Shown here: in pieces, positions 24,841 to 33,936 of the stretch
How positions within the stretch are numbered: the first letter of the stretch is position 1
Layout of the letters: every line of letters begins with the position of its first letter
NCBI RefSeq assembly: GCF_038002345.1
Contig: NZ_JBBOCJ010000001.1
Coordinates: 1 to 64,000, forward strand
Origin: Paenibacillus sp. FSL M7-0420
GTDB lineage: Bacteria > Bacillota > Bacilli > Paenibacillales > Paenibacillaceae
DNA length: 64,000 bases
Direction: 5' to 3'
Translations under genes and position numbers: made by a program
The notes under the pieces: model-generated
Seen by the model: the letters and a program-made list of their open reading frames with translations, nothing else
Database searches by the model: none
What the model was told of the DNA's origin: nothing

Positions 24841-25665
24841 TTAGCTGCCTGTCTGTCTAAGGGTGGCGGCAATAACTCCGGCAATCGTCTGCTCATACTC
24901 CAGGATCTTCAGCTTCCCCGCCGCGATCTGCTTGTACCCGGAGACCATAGAGGATAAGGATTGTCCGGTGAGAGCCGGATTCTGCTTGCGGATGGCCGCC
25001 TTGAAGTCGCTCCAGTCTGCCGTTAGCCGCTTGTTCAGTGCAGAGACTGCGCTTTTCTGTGATTTGATTAAGCTTTGCGGTCTGTCAATGCCCGCCAGGG
25101 TCTTGCGGGCAGCGGCCATCCGGCGGGTACGGGTATCCTTGGCGGCCTTGAGCAGCGCTTCCTTGTCGCGGATCTCCTGGCGGGCCATTTGGACCAGCAG
25201 CTTCATGGCTTCCGACTGGGCCTTCAGGACGGAGTTCAGCGTCTTGTCCTTCAGTCCCTTGAGCAGGGAGATCCGCTTGTTCAGCGCGCTGTATTGATCG
25301 AACAGCGGCTGATAACGCTGTTTGGCACTGCTGACGGCGGTGCTCAGCTTGGTGATGGAGGCCTGGTCTATATTCTTGATGGACTCCCGGGCTGCATTCA
25401 GCGCCTCTGTATTCTGATCATGAAGCGTCCTGATCTGCACCTCCCGGCTGTCATACCCGGCAGACAGGACGGTCAGCTCAGTGAACTGGCTCTTCATCCG
25501 GGCGCGGGCAGTGCTGTCTGCCTTAGCAGCAGTCAGATCAAAGGAAGCCTGAACCGATGAGGTAATCACCGTTGCTGCTGCCGAAGCCGGACCGGCCGGG
25601 AAGCTGAGGGCGAGGGCAATCAAGAGGGATAGCAGCAGACAACTGGGCTTGTACAGATTATTCAT
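24841..25665 (-). CDS. Secreted helical (coiled-coil) protein of unknown function
   Basis: The 274-residue protein starts with a signal peptide (LLLSLLIALALSFPAGPASA), cleaved after about residue 30. The mature part is almost entirely helical and charged, with heptad-like patterns (LSTAVSSAKQRYQPLFDQYS, LKAQSEAMKLLVQMARQEI). No enzyme motif is visible and I do not recognise the family. A CGGAGGA site precedes the ATG. Its mRNA begins at a near-consensus promoter and carries a long hairpin in the leader. Confidence 0.75.
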   Translation of the reverse strand: MNNLYKPSCLLLSLLIALALSFPAGPASAAATVITSSVQASFDLTAAKADSTARARMKSQFTELTVLSAGYDSREVQIRTLHDQNTEALNAARESIKNIDQASITKLSTAVSSAKQRYQPLFDQYSALNKRISLLKGLKDKTLNSVLKAQSEAMKLLVQMARQEIRDKEALLKAAKDTRTRRMAAARKTLAGIDRPQSLIKSQKSAVSALNKRLTADWSDFKAAIRKQNPALTGQSLSSMVSGYKQIAAGKLKILEYEQTIAGVIAATLRQTGS

Positions 25666-25703
25666 TACATTCCTCCGCTTGTATTCATGTCCCGCAGCAC
25701 AAA

Positions 25704-25751
25704 GAAAGCACCCGCAGTAAAGGCCAACAGGCCTCTATTACGGGTGCTTCC
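25704..25751 (-). promoter_or_regulatory. Long terminator-like hairpin in the leader of the secreted helical protein
   Basis: GAAAGCACCCG...AAAGGCC (25704-25725) pairs with GGCCT...CGGGTGCTTCC (25730-25751) around loop AACA. Read on the minus strand the stem is followed by TTTCTTTG. It lies between the promoter at 25786-25815 and the ATG at 25665, so it is transcribed as part of the leader. Confidence 0.55.
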
Positions 25752-25785
25752 GGCGTAATGAGTCACGAAGATAGTTTTGCTTTTT

Positions 25786-25815
25786 ATTATAGATATAATA
25801 TCTTAATTTTGTCAA
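25786..25815 (-). promoter_or_regulatory. Near-consensus sigma-A promoter
   Basis: On the minus strand TTGACA (25815-25810), an 18-base A/T-rich spacer and TATAAT (25791-25786). It drives the gene ending at 24841 and possibly the glycosyltransferase after it. Confidence 0.7.
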
Positions 25816-25967
25816 TATTATCAATTTTAACTTATGCGAATCAAGGGGGAGGACCTTCATTTCATTCCGTGACGGTCTTATCGTATACTGTGAAGGAAGA
25901 ACGTCAAGGGAAGCACAACAGAGGGTCAGCAGAAGCGCCAGCCCCAAAATGAAGGAGGCCTTAGGTG

Positions 25968-28900
25968 ATGGATAACCTGGCTAGGAATAACAGCATTCTC
26001 GATCAAGCCTTCCAGTTATCTCCGGTGGGGATGGCTGTATTGTCTCCGGAAGGAGGCAGATGGATGAAGATTAATCCTGCTTTTTGCAATATGCTGGGCT
26101 GCACTGAGCCTGAATTTCTCTCAGGGACTCTATCGGGGGCCGGCCGGGACCTGCAGGAAGAATTCTCTATTCAGCGAATCGGGACAGAGCTTGTACAGCG
26201 GCAGGGACAGCCTCTCCAGGAGGAGCAGCGGTTCTCCGGCAGTGACGGGAAGCCGTTCTGGCTCTCCCTGACCTTCATCTATGCGGAAGAGGAGCCTTCC
26301 AGCCGAACCGTTATTGTATATGCACAGGATGTAACAGACCGCAAAATTGCTGACCAGCTGACCGTAGACAGAAGCGATCTGTACAATTTATTCATAAAAG
26401 ACGATCAGAGTATGATCTCCTTCTCCCTGCCCGACGGGACGATAACCTTCATATCGCCGTCCTCCTATTCCCAGATCGGATACCATCCGGAGGAGATCGT
26501 CGGCAGGAACCGCGCCGATTTCTATCACCTGGAGGATGTTGAAGCCATCAACAGCTCCGGCAGCCTGCTGAAGAACAATATCTCCATCCGCCGCCTGCGC
26601 CATAAGGAGGGCCATTATCTGTGGTTCGAGACATCCTTCCATGTGGTCCGCGGAGATAAGGGTGAAATCACTCGGATTATGGGGATCGGGCGTAATGTTA
26701 CACGGCGCAAAGCTAGCGAGGAGGCCCTTGCGTCCGCGCAGCGGGTGGCGCGAATAGGCTCATGGGGCTGGGATCTGGTGAAGGGCAGAATCACGTTCTC
26801 CGACGAACTGCGGCGTATTCTGCAATATAGTGTGGAGACAGGCCAAGTGAATCAGGAGGCCTTCCTGGCACTGGTCCATCCGGGAGATATCAGGATTCTG
26901 CAGGAGGCCGTAGAACGGGCTATGGGACTAGGGGAGCCGGGGAATACGGCTTACCGGATGATTTTGCCGGATGGGGAGGTCGTGATGGTGCATGTCCAGT
27001 GGGATGTCATCCTGGGACCGGAGGGCCAGCCAGCCCAGCTGTTCGGCATGATGCAGGATATTACGGAGCGTATGCATATGGAGGAGCAGCTGCGGGAGAG
27101 TGAACGGAATTTCCGGCTGATGTCGGAGAACTCCCTCGACCTGATCTCGCGCCATGCGATTAAGGACAGTATCTTCCTGTATTGCTCACCGGCCAGCCGT
27201 TCGCTGCTCGGTTATGAGCCTGAGGAGATGATCGGCACCAGTGCCTACGATTACCTGCATCCTGATGATCTGGAGATGATTCTGAATCAGATGGCGGAGA
27301 GCGTGGATTCGGGATTGATTCCGCCGGCCTCCTACCGCTACCGGCACAAGAACGGAACCTATATATGGTTTGAGACGAACAGCCGGTATATTTTTGACGC
27401 GCAGGGCCGGAAGACGGAGATTATTGCCGTAGGCCGTGACATTACTGAACGCAAGCAATTCGAATCGAAGCTGCAGGAGAACGAGCAACGCTACAAATCC
27501 CTGTTCGAGTATAATCCTGCGGCGGTATATTCCATGAATCTGCAGGGGGATTACCTGACGGCAAATGCCAATCTGGAGAAGCTGACCGGCTACTCGCTGG
27601 AGGAGCTGCTGGGGAGTTATTTCGGACCGCTGGTGGCCGAGAAGGATATCCAGAAGACGCTGCATCATTTCACCCTGGCCAGCCAGGGGGAGCCGCAGAG
27701 CTATGATCTGACGCTGATCCACAAAGACGGCCATCCGGTGGAGATCAATACGATTAATATTCCAATCGTTGTGGATCATCAGGTGGTTGGGGTATATGGG
27801 ATCTCCCGCGATATTACGGATCATATCAGGTACACGGAGCAGATTGAGAAGCTGAGCAATGATTATACCCTGATTCTCAATGCCGTGTCCGAAGGGATAT
27901 TTGGTCTGGACAACGAGGGGCGGGTCACCTTTATTAATCCTGCGGGGGCGCATATGCTGGGCTTCGAATGTGATGAGATTACCGGGCATCCTTACCTGGA
28001 CCCCATCCAGCAGACCGCGCTTGACGGCAACCATTATCGGCCGGAGGAGTCTCCGCTGATGCGGGCAGTCCGGGCAGGAGAAGCCCATCAGAGCCTGGAT
28101 GCGGTGCTGTGGCGCAAGGACGGCTCCAGCTTCCTGGCCGAGTACCAGGTTACCCCGCTGTTCGACAAGGGTGAGCGCAAGGGAGCGGTTGTCGTCTTCC
28201 GTGACACTACCGGGGAGAAGGAGATTATCAGAGCCAAGGAGCTGGCGGAGAAGGCGGACCAGGCCAAATCGGAATTTCTCGCCGTCATGAGCCATGAGCT
28301 GCGTACACCGATGAACGGAATAATGGGCATGACCGATCTGCTGAGTGAGACGGAATTGACGGAAGAACAGCGGGGGTATACCCAGATTATCAGCGAGAGC
28401 AGTGCATCCCTGTTATATATTCTTAATGAAATTCTGGATTTCAGCAAAATCGAAGCCGGTAAAATGACGCTTACCCGCGAGCCGGTAAGTCTGGCGGAAT
28501 TACTCGACAATATCACGGAGCTGTTCATGCCGAAGGCCCGTGAAAAGAATATTGAGCTGTCCTGCCGCATGGCTGCGGATGTGCCGGAGCTGATCATGGG
28601 AGATGCGGCCCGGCTGCGCCAGGTGCTGGTGAATCTCGTCAGCAATGCCGTGAAATTCACCGAGACGGGACAGGTCTCCATTCTGCTCAGCAGAGAATAT
28701 AGCAGGGATCGCAAGAAGCTGACGCTTAAATTCAGCGTGGCCGATACAGGGATAGGAATCCCTTCGGAGAAGCAGCCGCTACTGTTCCAGTCCTTCTCGC
28801 AGCTGCACCCGTCCATTAACCGCAAGTATGGGGGAACCGGATTGGGCCTGGCCATCTGCAAAAAGCTGGTGGAGCTGATGGGCGGTGCCATTACGGTCGA

Positions 28901-28994
28901 GAGTGTCGTCGGGGAAGGGTCTGATTTCTATTTTATCCTGCCTGTAGATATGGAGCTGGGTCTGGAGCATTTCAGCGATAAGGTATCCCTATGA
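25968..28994 (+). CDS. Soluble histidine kinase with six PAS domains
   Basis: ATG 25968 has AAGGAGG at 9 bases; GTG 25965 is the alternative. The 1008-residue protein has no membrane segment. Six PAS/PAC units end near residues 127, 250, 370, 497, 625 and 755, most with a DITERK-like end (QDVTDRK, RNVTRRK, QDITERM, RDITERK, RDITDHI, RDTTGEK). H776 in VMSHELRTPMNG is the phosphorylated histidine, and the ATPase domain has LVNLVSNAVKF, ADTGIGIP and GTGLGLAICKK. No receiver domain is attached and no response regulator lies next to it. Some PAS domains may bind haem, flavin or redox ligands. Its last bases overlap the C39-like gene by ATGA. Confidence 0.9.
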   Translation: MDNLARNNSILDQAFQLSPVGMAVLSPEGGRWMKINPAFCNMLGCTEPEFLSGTLSGAGRDLQEEFSIQRIGTELVQRQGQPLQEEQRFSGSDGKPFWLSLTFIYAEEEPSSRTVIVYAQDVTDRKIADQLTVDRSDLYNLFIKDDQSMISFSLPDGTITFISPSSYSQIGYHPEEIVGRNRADFYHLEDVEAINSSGSLLKNNISIRRLRHKEGHYLWFETSFHVVRGDKGEITRIMGIGRNVTRRKASEEALASAQRVARIGSWGWDLVKGRITFSDELRRILQYSVETGQVNQEAFLALVHPGDIRILQEAVERAMGLGEPGNTAYRMILPDGEVVMVHVQWDVILGPEGQPAQLFGMMQDITERMHMEEQLRESERNFRLMSENSLDLISRHAIKDSIFLYCSPASRSLLGYEPEEMIGTSAYDYLHPDDLEMILNQMAESVDSGLIPPASYRYRHKNGTYIWFETNSRYIFDAQGRKTEIIAVGRDITERKQFESKLQENEQRYKSLFEYNPAAVYSMNLQGDYLTANANLEKLTGYSLEELLGSYFGPLVAEKDIQKTLHHFTLASQGEPQSYDLTLIHKDGHPVEINTINIPIVVDHQVVGVYGISRDITDHIRYTEQIEKLSNDYTLILNAVSEGIFGLDNEGRVTFINPAGAHMLGFECDEITGHPYLDPIQQTALDGNHYRPEESPLMRAVRAGEAHQSLDAVLWRKDGSSFLAEYQVTPLFDKGERKGAVVVFRDTTGEKEIIRAKELAEKADQAKSEFLAVMSHELRTPMNGIMGMTDLLSETELTEEQRGYTQIISESSASLLYILNEILDFSKIEAGKMTLTREPVSLAELLDNITELFMPKAREKNIELSCRMAADVPELIMGDAARLRQVLVNLVSNAVKFTETGQVSILLSREYSRDRKKLTLKFSVADTGIGIPSEKQPLLFQSFSQLHPSINRKYGGTGLGLAICKKLVELMGGAITVESVVGEGSDFYFILPVDMELGLEHFSDKVSL

Positions 28995-29602
28995 GCCGGA
29001 GGCCTTCTGGTGAGCGATTGAAGGCGAAGGCGTATACACAGTGGGAGACAGGCGTAGCCTCGCCTTCCTCAGCCTGCGGGCCGGCGACCATGGCTGCCCT
29101 CCTGGAATATTGGCATTCGCATAAGGGCCGGACGTTTATTCCGGGTATCCGTCATTTTGATTCCATGGCCGCGCACATCAATTACATCTACACCCATCAT
29201 GGCGGGACGCCCTGGGGCATGAGCGCACGCAGCTTTGTCAGAGGCCTCCGGGCGTACATCGGCGCAGCCCTACCGCCTTTAAGTTACCGCTCTGACCTGA
29301 TTAAGATATCCGTGTTCAATGATATCGGGCGCTACCGGGCCGAGATTGATGCCGGGCGTCCGGTTGCGCTCAAATTCGACAAGTGGTTCAGCCTCCGCTG
29401 GCGGGGCAGATATGCGTATGACTATCATTGGGTGCTGGGAATCGGCTATGAGGATGAGGAGGACGGCTCCTGCAAGCTGGTTGTCCATGACAACGGGGTG
29501 CAGCATCCGGGCGGCGGTTATACGCCGGGCAGAGAACGGCAGATCTCCTATTCAGCCAATAAAAAAATACTTACGATGGTGTCGCTCGACCTGCCGGAAT
29601 AA
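28991..29602 (+). CDS. Peptidase C39-like protein
   Basis: The 203-residue protein fits the papain-like C39 family: nucleophile C29 in SSACGPATMAAL, H146 in YDYHWVLGIGY, and the acidic position in VVHDNG. Known C39 domains cleave leader peptides, but many stand-alone members have unknown targets. No signal peptide is present, so it is cytoplasmic unless exported in another way. ATGA overlap with the PAS kinase shows translational coupling, an unusual pairing that suggests the peptidase acts in the same signalling route. Confidence 0.75.
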   Translation: MSRRPSGERLKAKAYTQWETGVASPSSACGPATMAALLEYWHSHKGRTFIPGIRHFDSMAAHINYIYTHHGGTPWGMSARSFVRGLRAYIGAALPPLSYRSDLIKISVFNDIGRYRAEIDAGRPVALKFDKWFSLRWRGRYAYDYHWVLGIGYEDEEDGSCKLVVHDNGVQHPGGGYTPGRERQISYSANKKILTMVSLDLPE

Positions 29603-29621
29603 TAATCCTCCTATTCTCGCT

Positions 29622-29661
29622 GAAACGGTCCCGTCCTTTAAAAGGACGGCCAAGCCGTTTC
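29622..29661. terminator. Two-part stem-loop after the C39-like gene
   Basis: Outer arms GAAACGG (29622) and CCGTTTC (29655) surround an inner CCGTCCTTT/AAAGGACGG hairpin. There is no T run, so it could be a weak terminator or an mRNA-stabilising structure. Confidence 0.5.
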
Positions 29662-29677
29662 CACTTGCAAAGTGTGA

Positions 29678-29715
29678 TTCAAACGTTTGCACAAAGTTGG
29701 CGGTTAGGATAAAAT
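29678..29715 (+). promoter_or_regulatory. Promoter of pulA with an overlapping cre-like operator
   Basis: TTGCAC (29687-29692), 17 bases, TAAAAT (29710-29715). TTCAAACGTTTGCA (29678-29691) matches 12 of 14 positions of the CcpA cre consensus and covers the -35 box, so catabolite repression or a LacI-type regulator is likely. Confidence 0.6.
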
Positions 29716-29796
29716 TTCATTTAGAGAAATGAAGAGTTGTATAAAACCCAGGAGCCCTGCCGTATATTTAGTTAAGGGTAAAGGAGGCGGTAAGCC

Positions 29797-31752
29797 TTGT
29801 CAGTACAGAAGGAAATGAAGGAACCGATTGATTACGGGGACCCGGCGGCTACCAGCGGAATCTCCGTCTTCGACCGGAGTTTCGATGAGCTGTTCAGCTA
29901 TGACGGAGAGGATCTTGGCCTAACCTATTCGGCGTCCGGCTCCGCGTTCTGTCTGTGGGCCCCGACGGCCCAGGAAGCGGAGCTGGTGCTCTATCCATCC
30001 TGGAAGGATGCTGCGCAGCGGCAGATACCCATGGTGCGAGACGTCCGGGGAACCTGGAGACTCAGCGTTCCGGGTGATCTGGACGGAATGTTCTACACCT
30101 ACAAGGTGCGTATCGGTGATCTATGGAACGAAGCGGTGGACCCGTATGCCCGCGCGGTCGGGGTGAACGGGGACAGAGGGGCTATACTGGATCTGCGCAA
30201 GACCGATCCCGCACGCTGGACGCAGGATAAGCCGCCGCTGGAGGACCCGGTGGATGCGGTGATCTATGAGCTTCACCTGCGCGACTTATCGGTTCATCCT
30301 GCCAGCGGGATTACGCATACAGGGCAATACCTGGGTCTTGCCGAAGCCGGTACCCAGGGTCCTGAGGGCATTGCCACCGGCCTTGATCATATTGCCAGTC
30401 TGGGTGTTACCCATGTGCAGCTGCTGCCTATCTATGATTATGCGACAGAGAGCGTGGATGAGACCCTTCTTACGGAGCCTCATTATAATTGGGGATATGA
30501 TCCCAAGAATTACAATGCTCCTGAAGGCTCTTATGCGTCAGATCCGTATGTTCCGGGCCTGCGCATCCGGGAGCTGAAGACAATGATTCAGGCACTTCAT
30601 GACCGCGGCCTGCGTGTCATCATGGATGTGGTCTACAATCATGTCTATGACGGCTTCCGTGTTAATTTCACCAAGCTGGTCCCTGGCTATTATCTGCGGT
30701 ATAAGCAGGACGGGCGGTTGTCGAACGGCTCCGGCTGCGGGAACGACACTGCTTCTGAGCGCAAGATGATGTCCCGTTTCATCATAGAGTCCGTGTTGTA
30801 CTGGGCTAAGGAGTACCATATTGACGGCTTCCGCTTCGATCTGATGGGACTGCATGATACAGGGACCATGAATGAGATCCGCCGCCGTCTGGATGAGCTG
30901 GACCCCTCGATTATGACCATTGGCGAAGGCTGGGTGATGGACACGGAGCTGCCAGAGGACCTTCGGGCTAACCAGCGCCAGGCCAATGAGATGCCGGGCA
31001 TCGGGCATTTTAATGACGGCTTCCGCGATGCGGTCAAAGGAAATATATTTCTGCATGACCAGAAGGGCTTCATCAGCGGCGGATTCGGCTTCGAGCGCAA
31101 TGTGAAGGCAGGCATTGCCGGAGCGATCTACTACGGGCCCGGCCTCGGGCAATTCGCTCAGGAGCCGCAGCAGAGTGTGAACTTCGTGGAGTGCCATGAC
31201 AATCATACACTGTGGGATAAGCTGGTATTGTCAACGGCAGGAACGGAAGACAATCAGCGCCGCGCTATGCACCATCTGGCCTCGGCCATCGTGCTGACGA
31301 GTCAGGGGATACCGTTCATTCATGCCGGGCAGGAGTTCCTGCGGACCAAGGACGGTGTGGAGAACAGCTATAAATCACCAGTGGAAGTGAACTGGCTGGA
31401 CTGGGAACGCTGCGCGGAGCATGCTGAATCAGTAGCGTACATGAAGCAGCTGATTGCGCTGCGAGCGGCTCATCCCGCCTTCCGGCTGCGTACCGCCGAG
31501 GAGATCCGTGACCATCTGATCTTCGAGGAGGCACCGGCGCAGGCGGTGGCCTTCACCCTCCGCGATCATGCCGGAGGAGATTCTGCGGAGCATCTGTACG
31601 TTCTGTACAATGCCAACCCGGATGGTGCAGCCCTGAGGCTACCTGAGCTGGGCGAATGGAATCTGGTGTTCGGCGGGGAGCAGATCAGCGGACTGGCGGG
31701 CGGCATTTTAACTGCTGCAGGAATTGGAATGATTGTACTTGCTGTGAACTAA
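29797..31752 (+). CDS. pulA: Type I pullulanase
   Basis: The start is TTG, 9 bases after AAGGAGG. The 651-residue protein has an N-terminal CBM48-like beta domain (residues about 40-130) and a GH13 barrel. The signature YNWGYDP of type I pullulanases is present. The catalytic residues are the Asp in GFRFDLMG, the Glu in TIGEGW and the Asp in VECHDNHTLW. It hydrolyses alpha-1,6 branches of pullulan, glycogen or imported maltodextrins. No signal peptide is seen, so it works inside the cell. Its promoter carries a cre-like site. Confidence 0.93.
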   Translation: MSVQKEMKEPIDYGDPAATSGISVFDRSFDELFSYDGEDLGLTYSASGSAFCLWAPTAQEAELVLYPSWKDAAQRQIPMVRDVRGTWRLSVPGDLDGMFYTYKVRIGDLWNEAVDPYARAVGVNGDRGAILDLRKTDPARWTQDKPPLEDPVDAVIYELHLRDLSVHPASGITHTGQYLGLAEAGTQGPEGIATGLDHIASLGVTHVQLLPIYDYATESVDETLLTEPHYNWGYDPKNYNAPEGSYASDPYVPGLRIRELKTMIQALHDRGLRVIMDVVYNHVYDGFRVNFTKLVPGYYLRYKQDGRLSNGSGCGNDTASERKMMSRFIIESVLYWAKEYHIDGFRFDLMGLHDTGTMNEIRRRLDELDPSIMTIGEGWVMDTELPEDLRANQRQANEMPGIGHFNDGFRDAVKGNIFLHDQKGFISGGFGFERNVKAGIAGAIYYGPGLGQFAQEPQQSVNFVECHDNHTLWDKLVLSTAGTEDNQRRAMHHLASAIVLTSQGIPFIHAGQEFLRTKDGVENSYKSPVEVNWLDWERCAEHAESVAYMKQLIALRAAHPAFRLRTAEEIRDHLIFEEAPAQAVAFTLRDHAGGDSAEHLYVLYNANPDGAALRLPELGEWNLVFGGEQISGLAGGILTAAGIGMIVLAVN

Positions 31753-31787
31753 TGGATAGGTACCGTGATATAGGTATTACGCTGAAG

Positions 31788-31813
31788 CAGGCTGCCGGGG
31801 CGGTCTGTTTTTT
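31788..31813 (+). terminator. Rho-independent terminator of pulA
   Basis: CAGGCTGC, loop CGGG, GCGGTCTG (two G-U pairs) and then TTTTTT (31808-31813). Confidence 0.75.
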
Positions 31814-31816
31814 GCC

Positions 31817-32674
31817 CTACCGAATTTTACAGGCAGACATTAGAGCTGAAATGACAGTGAACAGCCAAACCAGTAAACAGAGCAGGGCAAGTATTGAAAA
31901 CAAGCTAACCTCAAACATAGAACGGCCAAGACTGGTCTGAACGGCGATGAACATAATGGCAATCAACCAAGCTATGCAGCCTGCATGCAGGAGCATGCGT
32001 TGTTTGCCGGGCCGCAGATTCGAATGTTCCAGCAGCCAGGCCGGTAACAGTAAGGTTTGGAGGGAATGGAGACCCATTCCATGTAGTACAATATAATTGC
32101 CCCCAGCTCCGATGAAACGGCTTTGTAAGCTCATCATGATCAGGCCTGCCAGATTAGCTATGAATACCGACAGCAAGGCATAACGGATACCGGTGATAAG
32201 TACAGGGCGAGGCAATGGAGCCTTCATCCTCAAAAATTGAATAATAAGCAGGATACCTGAGACCACAAAAGAAAGAGAAATGACGCCAAATAAAGCTCCC
32301 CCAAGGGTGTCCACCAGGCCGCCAGCTTTAGAGAAACGGGGATTGAAGCCCCGAAAATTCTGCAGGGTTTCAATTGCATAGCTGTAGGAAGCAGCAGCAA
32401 TATTAAGCCGGCGAACCACTTTTCTCATGCGGACAGTAAAGCCTGCAAAGGGTAGAATCGCAGCGATGGAGAACAGAAAAATTCCTAGTGCTGCTGCAAA
32501 CGAGAATACATTTTTAATATTACCCTCCGGCTGAACAACGGCCCCTTGAAAGAACATATAGAAAGCAGCACTTCCCGCGATAATAAACCCAAGCAGTCCA
32601 AGGATAACGAGCGCTTTTTCACGTTTGAAAATAGAGACGGCAGATGCCATCAACTCGTTGAACATAGTAGGCAC
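31817..32674 (-). CDS. Polytopic membrane protein of unknown function
   Basis: The 285-residue protein starts with GTG behind GAGAGTGAT. It has about six to seven hydrophobic segments (near residues 23-44, 57-80, 128-150, 165-185, 200-215, 230-248, 255-278) with short basic loops. I do not recognise the family. A palindrome of the same type as upstream of the neighbouring TetR gene lies 20 bases before the start, so the TetR protein very likely represses it. TetR-controlled membrane proteins are often exporters, but no transporter motif is visible here. Confidence 0.7.
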   Translation of the reverse strand: MPTMFNELMASAVSIFKREKALVILGLLGFIIAGSAAFYMFFQGAVVQPEGNIKNVFSFAAALGIFLFSIAAILPFAGFTVRMRKVVRRLNIAAASYSYAIETLQNFRGFNPRFSKAGGLVDTLGGALFGVISLSFVVSGILLIIQFLRMKAPLPRPVLITGIRYALLSVFIANLAGLIMMSLQSRFIGAGGNYIVLHGMGLHSLQTLLLPAWLLEHSNLRPGKQRMLLHAGCIAWLIAIMFIAVQTSLGRSMFEVSLFSILALLCLLVWLFTVISALMSACKIR

Positions 32675-32693
32675 GATTCGATCACTCTCTCAA

Positions 32694-32715
32694 ATTTATT
32701 TATCGATAAATAAAT
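32694..32715. promoter_or_regulatory. TetR operator upstream of the membrane protein gene
   Basis: A perfect 22-bp palindrome with half-sites TTTATTTATC/GATAAATAAA. The same half-site occurs at 33319-33342. Confidence 0.7.
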
Positions 32716-32778
32716 AATTAGCAAAATAATTGCAAGCAGTAACAGATAAGATTCATCCGTTTGCTGCTTGCACATCCT

Positions 32779-33315
32779 TTAATCTTTATTCGTTTGTATG
32801 GACTGTTTTATTTCTGGTATATCAAGCACCTCGGATAACGTGACCAGCAGCCCCATGCTCATAAAACGTATTGCATTTTCTTCCGCATCGGGTAACCCGG
32901 CCTTCTGGAATTTGCCAGTCACTTCATCAAAAATAGTCTTATAAAGCTTAGCAGAATGCTGTTTGATCCCCGCTTCCGATATGGTATAAGCCTGCATAAC
33001 CATCAATATTTCGGAACGGTGCGTCTGCATTAAGTTGAAAAAGCTGCTGCCCATTGCGCCAACCAACTGATCAGCAGGTGCCTCGACTTCCATAAAAGTG
33101 TCATGAATCCGATCGTATGCACGTTTTAACACAGCTATATATAAGTCTTCTTTGTTGTCAAAAAAATGAAAAATATAGGGCTGTGTAACTCCCGCGGCTT
33201 TAGCTACCATGGCTGTTGTTGTCCTGTAGTAGTCATATTCTGCAAATAAGGTTAATGCGCTTTCCATAATTTTTTGCTTTTTATCTTCCTTTGCTGCCAT
33301 TGTGATCAGTTCCAA
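32779..33315 (-). CDS. TetR-family transcriptional regulator
   Basis: The 178-residue protein has the TetR N-terminal helix-turn-helix (IMESALTLFAEYDYYRTTTAMVAKAAGVTQPYIFHFFDNKEDLY, shown by the key parts TTTAMVAKAAGVTQPYIFHF) and a helical ligand domain. Palindromes carrying TTTATTTATCG lie directly upstream of its own start and of the following membrane protein gene, which argues for autorepression and repression of that gene. The ligand is unknown. Confidence 0.9.
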   Translation of the reverse strand: MELITMAAKEDKKQKIMESALTLFAEYDYYRTTTAMVAKAAGVTQPYIFHFFDNKEDLYIAVLKRAYDRIHDTFMEVEAPADQLVGAMGSSFFNLMQTHRSEILMVMQAYTISEAGIKQHSAKLYKTIFDEVTGKFQKAGLPDAEENAIRFMSMGLLVTLSEVLDIPEIKQSIQTNKD

Positions 33316-33318
33316 TCG

Positions 33319-33342
33319 TTTATTTATCGAGCGATAAATAAA
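33319..33342. promoter_or_regulatory. TetR operator upstream of the tetR-type gene
   Basis: TTTATTTATCG and CGATAAATAAA flank a central AG. It lies between the TetR start (33315) and the divergent NUDIX gene, so both may be controlled. Confidence 0.7.
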
Positions 33343-33417
33343 TCATATAAAAGTATGATTTGTCTGTCAATGCTATACTAAGGTAAATACAGCCGAAATT
33401 ATAAGGACGTGAAGCAT

Positions 33418-33873
33418 ATGACCAATTATATTAAACAAATCCGCACCTTAGTCGGAACTCATCCCCTCATTATGGCAGGAGCTTGTGTGATTTTGTTGGA
33501 CCCTCATGGGCGATTATTATTGCAACAGAGAACAGATAACGGCATGTGGGGATTGCCTGGAGGTTCCATGGAGCCGGGGGAAGAGATGATAGAGGTTGCG
33601 AAGCGGGAGCTTTTGGAGGAGGTAGGATTAGAGGCGTTAGACTTAGAGCTACTGGACTTATTTTCTGGGCCGGAATTGTATTATCAGTATCCCAATGGAG
33701 ACGAAGTACATAACGTTGTTGCAGCATATTTGTGCAAAGGTTACCGAGGAACCATTAGAGGAGATGGAGATGAGGTGCAGGATATTCAGTTTTTTGAGCT
33801 AGATCAACTGCCAAGTCACATAAGTCCTCCGGACCGGCCCATCATATCAAGGTTTCTAAGAAATCAGGTGTAG
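33418..33873 (+). CDS. NUDIX hydrolase
   Basis: ATG 33418 is chosen; GTG 33409 lies too near the AAGGA site. The 151-residue protein has the full NUDIX box (G-X5-E-X7-R-E-L-L-E-E-V-G, from GGSMEPGEE to REVLEEVGL-like residues). It hydrolyses a nucleoside diphosphate linked to another moiety; the substrate is unknown. An extended -10 element (TGCTATACT, 33372-33379) precedes it, and a TetR operator lies further upstream. Confidence 0.88.
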   Translation: MTNYIKQIRTLVGTHPLIMAGACVILLDPHGRLLLQQRTDNGMWGLPGGSMEPGEEMIEVAKRELLEEVGLEALDLELLDLFSGPELYYQYPNGDEVHNVVAAYLCKGYRGTIRGDGDEVQDIQFFELDQLPSHISPPDRPIISRFLRNQV

Positions 33874-33936
33874 CACCTGAAGCAAGCAAGATGATGTAAA
33901 AACGGGATAGTAAAGTCCAGGAATATGGCCCGATTT

